A stretch of DNA of 64,000 nucleotides from positions 8,179,371-8,243,370 of the forward strand of contig CM074185.1 of NCBI GenBank assembly GCA_037179385.1, in the 5' to 3' direction. The notes below the pieces were generated by a model that worked only from the letters and a program-made list of their open reading frames with translations, was not told where the DNA came from and did no database searches. Position numbers and translations under genes: made by a program. Shown here piece by piece: positions 24,922-34,940 of this stretch (positions are counted from its first letter, which is position 1; each line of letters starts with the position of its first letter). This stretch comes from Holothuria scabra. Lineage: Eukaryota > Echinodermata > Holothuroidea > Aspidochirotida > Holothuriidae.

Positions 24922-25395
24922 AAACAAGATACACCTCCCACAAGTCTAGCTTCAAACACAAAGATAAAGAAACGCAACTGTACTCAGTGAAATACATCTG
25001 GAAACTAAAGGATTCAAATATAGAACACTCCGTAAAATGGAAGCTCATTAAAAAAGCTCGAGCATACTCCACATCATCTAAGACTTGTAATCTCTGTCTG
25101 GAAGAAAAGTATTTCAATTATACTCAAACCTTCCTTAGCAACTCTAAATAAAAGAAACGAACTGATAAGCTCTTGTAGACACAGGAACAAACATCTGCTG
25201 TGTAATTATTCTAATAGGTAATGTATCTTGGCTCGCTGCGCACCGTTCTTGCCTATTCACAACGAACACGGAACGAACACGTGCTTTAAAACGGACACGT
25301 TCAAAAAGCATCGAACACATACGTATTCAACGTTATTGACATCATTCTACTTCAGGCTTCTGAGGAGTGAGGACCTACATTATTGGCCCTTACGA
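24922..25395 (+). pseudogene. Penelope-like GIY-YIG fragment, + strand, second part and 3' tail
   Basis: Continues the endonuclease after the hAT-like insertion: HKSSF-type text, CNLCLEEK (shifted) and ISSCRHRNKHLLCNYSNR up to a stop at about 25221. It is followed by a 3' tail identical in inverse to 19072-19250. Small indels shift the frame near 24985 and 25110, so it is not functional. Confidence 0.82.
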
Positions 25396-25442
25396 AACAG
25401 TTCTGTAAAGCTATGTTGTAAAAACCTATTGCAACCTTTTGA

Positions 25443-25467
25443 ATATATATATATATATATATATATT
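25443..25467. repeat. (AT)n microsatellite, right border of Penelope complex
   Basis: About twelve AT units directly after the Penelope 3' tail. Confidence 0.9.
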
Positions 25468-25489
25468 TATTTTATTATATGTATATTTG

Positions 25490-25790
25490 CCTAATTCGGG
25501 GGAAAGTTGTTGTAAAAAAGTCGACCTTAGGGGAAAAAAATTGGGGGCGAATATTACTTTCTCCTCAACGTTTCCACACACTCTTTCTATAGGAATACGT
25601 AAACGGACAACAGCGCCCTCCTAGATTTACAAACTAGATACAATTACTTCAAAATCGTCAAATTTACGGACACCTAGCTGTTAACACGAACGGATGGCTG
25701 GCCATTGAAACAACGTTGTTTATGTGATTAGATGTTAGGCGAATTCTTTTTCTTATGTATTTTATTGTTATTTTTCCGCCCTATGTACAA
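25490..25790 (+). repeat. Direct repeat flanking the Penelope complex, right copy
   Basis: Diverged partner of 18685-19000, same orientation. The pair may be pieces of one older repeat into which the Penelope element inserted, or two independent copies; the sequence does not decide. Confidence 0.5.
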
Positions 25791-26415
25791 GCAGATATTA
25801 CCCCTTAAAGTGGGAAGTAGTCGGCTGTTAATGACTTGCCCTTTTGTTGGGGGTTGCAAAGTAACCTTTCTTATTTGTTACCGTATCTGTGCGCATTGTG
25901 GTACCCTGGCCACTGGTTACACAAATATGGCTTTTTGCACAATATCTGTGGTCTCAAGTGACCCTATTCGTGTTCATTCTTCAAAATGGCCGCCTGCAAT
26001 CGGCTGCTGGGCTACGTATTTTTACAAACATTTCTTTGAATGTGCAAAACGTTCTTGCTGTCAAGGGACTTAAAAGTCTTCATTTGCTTGGGGATTCCAG
26101 TTTCGTCTCATTGTTCTTTTTCCAGAGATTACAACAATCAAAGTTCCGGGATTGGATAGCGCTTAAAAACCATTTTTATCAATCGTAGAGCGGAACAGTC
26201 GGGCTTTGGCGTCCAGAACACGAGAGGTCAAAGATTTTATCAGGGAGGCCCTTGTGAGATTGCGTGATATCGTACCAGAAATTAGAGGAAGAGAACAAAA
26301 CTTTGACTTCTCATCTCGCTCATTCCATGGAATTATTACGAACTAAAGAAATCACCACTTCATCAATTACAAGGGCGCATATCTGTATTACTTAGATACG
26401 ACTGCTGCTCACATG
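25791..26415. other. Intergenic stretch upstream of TRAF pseudogene
   Basis: Open frames are not recognisable. The last ~200 bp may hold decayed coiled-coil coding text belonging to the pseudogene, but I cannot align it confidently. Confidence 0.3.
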
Positions 26416-26957
26416 CAAAATGAAGGTGGAACAACTCGAGAGAATTTCGTACCCAACAGTGTGTTGTTTGTCGAGATAGCAAACTACAGCCAAAAGGAAA
26501 GCCGAAGCCATAACTGGTAACCCTTCATTTTACTCCGACGATTTCTATACCGATCGCCATGGTTACAGAATGTGCGCACGCATTGTATGCGTCAATGGGG
26601 ATGGTGTAGGAGAAGAACTCCCCACTTGTCCATTTTCTTTGCTCCTGGAAAGAAAGGGCGTTATGACAATTACTTGTCATGGCCGTTCCAGCGAGACGCG
26701 TGACCTTTGACCCTTCTTAGCCCAATCAGGCAGGGAAGGATCACTTGAGTGATGCCTTCAGACCCGACCCTACTAGCTCATCTTTTCATAAACCTGTCAA
26801 AGAGATGAATATTGCGTCTGGCTGCCCTATGTTTGTGGCTCACAAAGTGATCGAGAATCCCACGGAAGGGTTTTTGAGGAGTAATAAGATATGCCTACGA
26901 GTGAAAGTAGACCCTCCCACATCCCGAACTAGTTGTCGACCCTTTGAGGCTTTTTAG
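26416..26957 (+). pseudogene. TRAF-family MATH-domain pseudogene
   Basis: Conceptual reading across frames matches the C-terminal coiled-coil/MATH (TRAF-C) domain of TNF-receptor-associated factors. In order it shows VEQLERISY, IANYSQK, then RKAEAITGNPSFYSDDFYT, GYRMCARI and NGDG, then HLSIFFAPGKKGRYDNYLSW-PF, then SDAFRPDPTSSSFHKP and EMNIASGCPMF, ending soon after KVDPP at a stop (26955-26957). TRAF MATH domains bind receptor tails and act as trimers in the cytoplasm. At least three frame changes (near 26490, 26620 and 26700) and an in-frame TAG where a Leu of the 'LLDQ' strand is expected show that it is dead. There are no introns in the visible part; since MATH is often a single exon, this does not prove a retrocopy. 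The subfamily (TRAF2/3/5-like) is inference. Confidence 0.8.
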
Positions 26958-27296
26958 CAATTTCAAAATTTAAATTTATGTAGTACCACCTAATTCATTA
27001 AAATCTTCTTCCTTCTTGACAACAGAGAACGTGCGGAGACGGGGGGTGGGCTTAGGGGGCTGTGAAGCTTCCGCTCTTGATTGCCCCTTGGGCAATTTGC
27101 AGGAGCGCTTTAAATGGGGAACTTGGGTTTTATGGTCTTAATCTTAGCCTATCGGACTGCTTGGATATTGGGGCGCATCTTTCCACTTTAGAACTTCTCT
27201 CCGCGGACCCCGAACGATCGTAGTTTTAATTTAAGTAGTGCAATTCGAAGACAGAAACAGAGTGCAAAGCTTGCATTCAATTTAACACATTTTTGT
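26958..27296. other. Intergenic, nothing recognised
   Basis: No exon, RNA gene or repeat structure could be supported. Confidence 0.3.
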
Positions 27297-27445
27297 GAAG
27301 GTCAAAAAGGTTATTTGAGGGTTCACAAGAAGTAAAACTGCGAAGACCTTATTTAACAAGGTGAGTTTACACAAAGGAATTAATCGTTTCGTCAACAAGA
27401 TGCCTTTAAGTACCATATTTGGTATGTAGATGCAGTATAATGGGA
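27297..27445 (+). repeat. Diverged DR1-type repeat fragment
   Basis: GTGAAGGTCAAAAAGGTTAT, TTTGAGGGTTCAC and TACCATATTTGGTATGTAGAT blocks follow the order of the 145-bp monomer at 10 kb. Confidence 0.6.
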
Positions 27446-27539
27446 GGGGCTAGTTAGATGTGGTTTTATGGCTCAGTTTCTAACCAATTGGTTTAATTCG
27501 GGGCGGCCACTTATGGAACGCCATCTATCGAGAAAGAAC

Positions 27540-28080
27540 CGATTAAAAAATGAACAACCGATTAAAAATGATCAACAAAACTTGAAAAATGCGACGAACT
27601 GCATTTACACAACAGGCTAGACTAGGAACAACCACATCGCGAGGAGCAACGAAACAGCACTTGCCAGCAACGAAAATAGAAATGAACAACGGATTAAAAA
27701 TAGACAACGCATTAGAAAGTGACAACAAATTAGAGGTTGACAACACAACAGAAATAGACGACGAAAATAGAGACTAGACAACGAAATAGAAATGAAATGA
27801 ACAACGAATAATAAATTGACAACGAAATAGCAGTTAACAATAAAATAAAAATAGGCAACGAATTAGAGTGATAGCGGATAAAAAGTAGATAACAAAACAG
27901 AAATAGACAACAAAATAGAACTTAAGGCAACAGAAATAGAAATGGGCATCGAATTTAAAATTGAGTACGGAATAAAATTTGAAAACAAAATAGAATTAGA
28001 CAACGAAATAAAGAAAGGAACAAAAATGAAAATAGCTTAACGAAATAAGAAATGAACAACGACAAACAAAATGAACGAAA
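27540..28080. repeat. A-rich degenerate minisatellite, ~20-bp unit
   Basis: Loose repetition of GACAACGAAATAGAAATGAA-type words across about 540 bp. Units vary in length and sequence. It yields a charged repetitive open frame at 27589-27777, which I do not consider a gene. Confidence 0.75.
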
Positions 28081-28159
28081 TAATTTGGAACCTTAACGTA
28101 AACCTTGCCATTTCTTGGCGTTCCATACCTTTGAGCTTTCTTGGTGATATTTGGATTTA

Positions 28160-28430
28160 TAGATTCGCTATGTTGAGAGTGAGTGGACCTCTTTGGGTTG
28201 CAGCTCAAACGTCATCAAAATGTTATCAAAGTCAAAAGGTCATCTGAGGTCCCCATTTGTCGAAAACCTTTGTAAATAAGTTACCTAGGAAACGTAGGTA
28301 GGAAACTTGGATACAATTATATTAAGTATGTGCGCACTTGGTTGATAGTAAAACCTTCTTGCTTTGGGCAAGTTCAAAGGTCATGTGGTGTCACCAGCCA
28401 TCAAAAAACCAAGTTTTCTGAAGAAATTCC
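28160..28430 (+). repeat. Diverged DR1-type repeat fragment
   Basis: GTTGAGAGTGAGTGGACC, AAGTCAAAAGGTCATCTGAGG, CGAAAACCTTTGTAAATAAG and GGTAGGAAACTTGGATAC recall the 145-bp monomer; a second partial unit follows with AAGGTCATGTGGTGTCACC. Confidence 0.6.
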
Positions 28431-30245
28431 CTAACATCATCATGCTAAGTCACCAGAAGTGTAAGAAGTAATACTTCCCAAATTGTCCATCACTAGCATT
28501 TAAGCTTACATGTTCATCACCGGATCGCGCTACACAATTCAAGTTCTCTCCAATCTACTAATTTCTGAGTCCCTAAACCTCATCCAGGAACGAACTTCAC
28601 CTTGGTCGCTTCAGGACATACCCTGGTGAGTGCAGAAGGACATAACTATAATGAGAAAATTCTCAGTACACGCTGTGTAATATGAGCTTCTCTGCATTTT
28701 TCGGAGGTTTGACGTCCAATCAAAGAGCATAGTGCCAATTGAGAATTTCTGTAGACTACTTGTGAAAATTGTAGTTTGAGGCGACTAATAACCGCTTTTA
28801 AAGCTGTATAAAGTTGCAACCTCATGAGTTTCTGCACAGTTTACGAGATCAGCATGTCAACATTTCGGACCCACAAGCTTGAAGTTTGTGCAGAGAGTAC
28901 ATATTAGTCGAAATTGGTCAAGCTGGGTGAAATTAAGATATTTGGTGAGTTGAAAGGGTTTTTCGTCTTCATCACGTGGTCTTCTATATTGTTGTTCTTC
29001 AATCAATTTTGATAAAAATCGTGCTTTAGTCACTGAAGCAGTAGCTATGTAATAGTTTCAAATGTACAAATCAACAGCGTACCGAATGCTACTATTTGCT
29101 CTACTTGGTCCATAAGTGGCCTTGTGAGGTTATTCCGAACGAAAGCCAATGGGTATTTCAGCAATCAACTTGGCGGCGGGACAGCAAAGACTTTGTCTTG
29201 ATTCCACCATTTCACAACTGGCAAAATCTACTGCCATGCTCGCATATAAATGTTGTAACTGGTAAACAAAGCTTTAATTTCGACTAATCCATGCCAAGGC
29301 GAACTCGGTAGGTTAAATGTCCCACATGTGCGCATCTCTCGGGTTCTGCTGGCATCTTAATTTTGAACAACCTCAAAACTCTGTAGGATTTTGCCAGGCA
29401 GCCTTTTATATATTGTTACCAATAATCAGCCATCCACATCAGACTTCGCAAAATTAAAAAATGCCCCAAAATCTAGAGTAATTAGAGAGCCGATATTTGT
29501 TAATTCGTTTTGCTTTGAGGGTAATGCAAGCAAGACTTACTTTTGTGCACATAATTGGAAATCCTCCGAAAAGCACCTTTTTCCTTTTTTGTGGATTTCA
29601 ACCTCTCAAGAAAGAGAAAGGAAGTGATGCATGGGTCATCGAACAGGTATAGCAGAATCCAGCAGAGAAAAACTGAGTTGGGGTTAGTGGATTTTGTCTG
29701 TTCGGTTTAAAACTATTTTAGCTCAAATTTTGATGCGGAAAATTACAATTTCTTTCTAAATTGAACAAAGAATAGGCCTAACATTCAATGGGACAGTGTA
29801 ATAATCTGTACAACAAAAAAAATGGTGTTATTCAAGTTGCTCCAGTTTTTATCCGAGTTACTCCAGTCTTAGAAAACTACTTTTTTCGTTTTACACTGGG
29901 ACTAAACACGCCGGTGGACAATGCCAGTGGTTCTAGCGCGGGTCCCTGGACCACGCAGATAACAACTCGCATTTCATTTCGAGATGCAGATGACACCCAC
30001 CCCCCTCCCCCATCCCCAGTCGAAACTTATCCCTCTTGCACAGGCTGGATTTTTCACCTTCATGGTCACGTCCGTTACTCGCCAGCATTTTATAGTCGAC
30101 AATAATTGATCTAGTTTTATATTCTATATGGTTATAATCATATATTGCCTTATAACGTGGTAACTGGACACAGAGTTACACCTTGCAATAATCATGAGTG
30201 AACTGTTAAGGAAATGTTGATGTTAATTTTTCATCGTCTTTTCCT
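28431..30245. other. Intergenic stretch, no gene recognised
   Basis: Open frames of up to ~105 codons lack motifs, and I could not frame any with good splice sites. Confidence 0.35.
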
Positions 30246-30345
30246 NNNNNNNNNNNNNNNNNNNNNNNNNNNNNNNNNNNNNNNNNNNNNNNNNNNNNNN
30301 NNNNNNNNNNNNNNNNNNNNNNNNNNNNNNNNNNNNNNNNNNNNN
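30246..30345. other. Assembly gap (100 N)
   Basis: Exactly 100 N, the conventional filler for a scaffold join of unknown size. Order and distance across it are not proven by the sequence. Confidence 0.98.
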
Positions 30346-30358
30346 TTAATCATTCCTA

Positions 30359-30660
30359 CACTGTAAAAAAATAAATGTGGAGGTACAGAAACTTTCGTGT
30401 ACAGACATTAACTTTGTGTATCCTGACAAAAATCTGATGTTCCCGCACAAAAAACGATATTACATAGTTTTTACGTAAATTTACAACATTCATCCTAAAT
30501 TTACACAGCTGTTGTTGTAGGTCCACATTTTGTACTGTAACATAAATTTGTGTTCTGATACAGACAAGATGTTTCAGAACAAAATTTATTTGTAATTTAA
30601 TGGAAATTATTGTTCACACACAATTAAATGATGTCGGTAATCCACAAATCTCACACTGCA
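30359..30660 (+). mobile_element. Possible solo end of CACTGTA-family MITE
   Basis: TACACTGTAAAAAAATAAATG matches the outer end of the elements at 15018 and 44886, followed by AAATTTACA-rich text as in those copies. No partner end was found before 32500. The adjoining gap may hide part of an older structure. Confidence 0.45.
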
Positions 30661-32542
30661 CGTCACCAGGTTGTACCCGCATAATGTTAAAGAAAAACAA
30701 TGCATTGACGTTTTGTGTCTATGAACTGCAATATTTTTAACCAAACAGAAAGATACTATTATAACTTACATCATATGAATGTTTTAAGTTTATAGTATTT
30801 CATTTCATTTTTGGCAGCTTAGTTCTTTGCAAGCAGTGTTGATCACATATTTACGTTCAGCTCAAAGAATACAAGTAGGAGTTTATTCATCAAAAGAAAG
30901 AGGGAAAGCCAAGCTTGCCAACAGTCTGAAAGAGTGGCCACACGTTTGACTTCCGAGTCAGTCGTGAGTCCCTTTTATCGTCCGTGGCAATTTTCTACCC
31001 AATGGGATAACTGCTCACTAGTTTAATAATGTTTCGTCTGAACTTCATGATCTATTTAAAGCTCATGTGGACCAAATTTCTCTAACGATAACATGTAGCG
31101 GACCATTGCCCTCGCTCCTTCTGCAGACCCACGAGGAACCTAAAAAACGACATATTGAAAAGGAAGGGATTGTCATGTTAGCCTCGATCTCCATCCCGCG
31201 CAATGAAAACGCGCTGTACATGGGAAACTCAGTACGGTTACAAAGTTTTGATCGTCAATGCTCTCTTGAATACCAAAATTACAGTGATTTTTACTCACTT
31301 TTTTTACCATTTCTAAGGTTCGAAATTATATAAAAATAGGTCGATAACTTGAAACTTTTATATACGAAACAAGGCATATTTTGAATACTTTTACATGATG
31401 GCAAGCAATAGCTATATAGCCTGAAATTTTGACCTACTGTTGTTTGCACACGCAAGCGTGGATCATCGATGTTCATATGGATTGGTGTAACACACTTTTT
31501 AATGGTAACCTTTGTTTTCCAACTTTCAACCCCCCTCACAGGGGTCAAGCCAAATTACATACCAATGTTCATAAAAGTGAATAGCCTATGTATAAGTCTT
31601 GCATCAATGAAATGATGTCAAGAGTTGGGTAAACGATTACTTGAACTTTACGCGTCACAGACAAATCGAGCGGGCGTTGTATGTACAACGATCGAGTGTG
31701 CAGTGGAAAACATAACACCTGGTCACGATGACATCACAGATTTCCTATAATGCACTTAATATCAAGAAAAAATTACAGAAGTTTTAAAATTAGCATCTCC
31801 CGAACTCTACATGCTGAGATGCAGTTTTCACTTCCAGTCTATTGTCTCCGGACAATAGACTACCTTTTAAAAACGACGCATAGGGAATAAAACAATGCAT
31901 GGGGAGTTAGGAATTTTCCGATGTAGTCATGCAGCTTTACCGTGGAAACTGTTCGACTTGACCTTTGGCCATAGTTGTTAATTCTGGGGGACAGGGAGAC
32001 CGCCCCCACTTTTTTGGAAATACACACATTGACTTAAGATTTTTGCGCAGTAGACTTTTGATGGAAGTGGCCATGCCCCCCCCCCCCCCCACATTCGAGT
32101 GAAGACGGAAGTGGCCATGGCCCTCCCCCCCACACACACACACATTCGAGTTAAGATTGACGCCCATGCCTTTTACACATCCATGTAGCTATTGCGGACC
32201 AACATTCCCCAAACCCCGGTCCCAACCACTGATTACAGTGATCCAAACTCATGCGTCACCCTCCATACAGGCCTATCCTCCATGGTCTTGTACGTCCGTA
32301 ATGAAGTACATTGAATCTATGTGTAAACATCTCAACTATGCAATTACTATTCCTTTATTATTACTGAAGACAGTTTTATTAACTAAGAATTACTGTTTCT
32401 GAATCGGTTACATTACAATTCGCGCCAATTATACCAGAACTCGCGCCAAGTATTTTTTTTTTTTCAAAGGCGGGAAGTACGGACTCCCGTAGCAGTAGCA
32501 TGGAACTATCAAAAGTCGGTCACTTTAAATTTACTACACACA
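30661..32542. other. Intergenic stretch, no gene recognised
   Basis: Contains a local duplication near 32063-32155: GAAGTGGCCATG followed by a C-rich tract and ACATTCGAGT, twice, with a short (CA)n. Otherwise no coding or RNA signal. Confidence 0.4.
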
Positions 32543-33075
32543 TAGCGTGTTCGATTTGCTTCCCTTGACTTACTCGAGCCTCGAGCTAGGGCTACGATGG
32601 TCATGCGCAGTTGGGTGAAATAAACGAACGTTTTACGGTAATTATTGGAGAAGTTGGTTCACAATAGCCAATGACAGAGCCCGTAGCTGGATGGCAGAGC
32701 GAACTCTGGTACGTACGTATTACATGCGGTTCGCTTGTTCGATGAACGTAGACTCGAAACAATGCTCATTTAGAAAATTCTCGAGAAATAACACTTGAGT
32801 GACTTCGCTAATTCCGACATCAACCACTTTTCACAAGTCAGAAGTTTCATGTTTACCCCACTGTATTTACATGCTCAGAAATTGTTCACGAATGCATGTT
32901 GTTCGTTTAGCTGCCATGTTTTCCCAAAGCACGATGGGATATTTACCTAAGTAACCGACTCGCAGGGTCGCTCACTTGGGCCTGGCGCGAGTAAGCGCGA
33001 ACACTGACGTCATTAGCTAATCGAACGTAGTCGTGCCAGACACGAGTTAACTCGGGCGAGTAATCGAACGCGCTA
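32543..33075. mobile_element. CpG-rich MITE with TA borders
   Basis: Inverted ends GCGTGTTCGATT (32545-32556) and AATCGAACGCGC (33062-33073), each bordered by TA. Further inside, CTTACTCGAGC-like and GGGCGAGTAA text is also partly inverted. It contains TGACGTCA, the palindromic CRE/ATF site, near 33006. A TA border suggests a Tc1/mariner-type MITE. Confidence 0.65.
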
Positions 33076-34823
33076 GCAGTGTATGTGTCTTACGTAATTT
33101 GACGGACCCCTCGTACCGATCGTACAGTACCAAGGTACCCCCTACTTTTCCTTGTGCAGTTTCACACCTATTTTTTGTGCAGTCTACCGCGCGGTATGTA
33201 GTCGTCCGTTCCATGCACGTACGTACAAAGGTACGATCATGTTTACGATATGCTTTATGCTGTCGTCAGTGCTAGTTTCAGACGCAGATTCGAATTAGTC
33301 ACAGCTGTCCGTTATTTTCTTCTCACCAGACTAGGTTAACCAATTAGAGGTAATATATCATACACTTTGATGCCAACAGAAAAATTTCTGTACACACCGC
33401 TGTAGTCTTAAGTTGCTCCAGAGAAACTAAGAGACACGCCTGAAATAGAAGTAAATTCTCTTCCAGTAGGTTAATGCTTATTAATTATGATGCCTGGCTG
33501 GGCCCTAACACTGTAAAGTCTATCCTACTGCAGCCTAGCCTAGTCTAAGTCGTAATTGGCTGCTGAATTAACATTGATACCTAACATTAGACAATCTTTT
33601 GGTTTGTAGTAGTACTACGCTAGGCAGTATCATACTGTATTTACACTTAACATTAGGAAAGGGGCGATGAGCTTGCATGCGGACTGTTTGGACTTCAGGT
33701 TGCCTAGCCTAATGTAATAAGCCTAGCCTAGGCTAAGTAGGCCTAGGCTAGGCCTAATAAACTTAAATCGCCGTTTCTCTCATGAGAAGCGCGGGAACAA
33801 GAACCAAGCCTAGGTCTACACAAACCTAACGTTAGGTTAGGCCTAGGTTATAGGCCTAGCCTAGGCTAGGTTATTAGACTAGGCCTAAGGCCTAGCCGAG
33901 CTTCGAAAACCTTTGTCAATCATGTCATCTTTTTCAGTTTTGCATCCAAACACAACAAACACTTCTTTGGAAGAAACTTGCTCAATAATCTAACTTGTAG
34001 GCTAGGCCTAGCCAAGGCCTAGGCTATATGGTAAAAGTCATAATGTAAGTGCAACAATGTTGGAACTCTTAACATGTTAAAGCTCAAACAGGCTTTGTGA
34101 CAGTTGATTATAAGCCTGCAACTTGTACTTTCATACATTTTCAATATTGCAGTAGGCCTATAGCACTGCTTGTTTACCATTGAGTCCACTTAAAAAAAAT
34201 CAATGGAATTGTGATAATTTGGGCAAATATTGGTAAAAAATATTTAGATAATAGAGGGATAAAACACATTCATACACAAAACATTCAGTATCTACTTCAA
34301 ACTAGTCAATTACTAGGGCCTAGAAGTGGTCACTAGATTGCAAGAAATCCATTTGAACATTTCAGGAAATTCGGTTTTGAAATGTGGCAAAGCTGTTTAG
34401 AAATCAGCAAAGCTTGTGTCATTAGGACTGACAGTGACATGTTGCACTTTTGTAATGAATTTTACTGTATAGCTAAGTTATATTATTACATGTATTACAT
34501 TAACAATAGGCAAAACATGTTGTGGACATGTGACCAGAACTTTAGTTATCATAATTATGTCTTTCTTCTTTATACACTCTGGCAATTTAGAGAGTAGAGC
34601 TCAATGTAGCTGTACAAACAGTGCCTGGTTTGGAAATTTGATTCCTTTCTGATTACCTTAATTGTATGGAGATCATGCAGTGTTTGTACTTAATCATGAT
34701 TTCCAGTTGTAAATGTAAGAAGTGCAGTGCCGAGAAGCTGTGAGTGCTGCATGAAGTGTGTTACTTATCCAACATTTTAACACTTGACCTTATTTGTTAT
34801 TTCTGGTTTTGTTAATATTGTAG
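33076..34823. other. Upstream region of SAMD3-like gene
   Basis: Expected to contain the promoter and 5' exon(s) of the gene that follows, but I could not pick an ATG exon with confidence. A patch at 33700-34030 is full of short CCTAGG/TAGGCCTA palindromes. Confidence 0.4.
33700..34030. repeat. TAGGCC/CCTAGG palindrome-rich patch
   Basis: Many overlapping words of the type AGGCCTAG, GCCTAGGC and TAGGCTAGG in both orientations. Similar short clusters appear elsewhere in the window, including the tail array (TTAGGCCTAG). This base pattern is familiar from echinoderm genomes. Confidence 0.6.
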
Positions 34824-34940
34824 CTACACCTCCCAAGATTGCCTGTGAGCAGCTGTCATCATGTGGGTCATCGAGTGATACATCAAGTGACACCGTGATT
34901 ATCGAGACATCCTCATCAGATACAATTTTAGGTTCAGAAG
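34824..34940 (+). CDS. SAMD3-like gene, first visible exon (acidic/serine linker)
   Basis: Acceptor ...TTAATATTGTAG at 34823 and donor GTAAGT at 34941. It reads TPPKIACEQLSSCGSSSDTS and then DTVIIETSSSDTILGSE. Starts in phase requiring one base from an upstream exon and ends with one base of a Gly codon completed in the next exon. Such low-complexity linkers separate the SAM domain from the C-terminal region in the family. Confidence 0.7.

Noticed and set aside
24712..24990. Open frame rich in Ser-Pro repeats
   Set aside because: It is a translation of the GAGTCC/AAGTCC array; the opposite strand is equally open, and the frame crosses the end of the hAT-like element.
32900..33100. CpG-island promoter of the SAMD3-like gene
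   Set aside because: The CpG-rich text lies within an inverted-ended MITE; no promoter motif or first exon could be tied to it.
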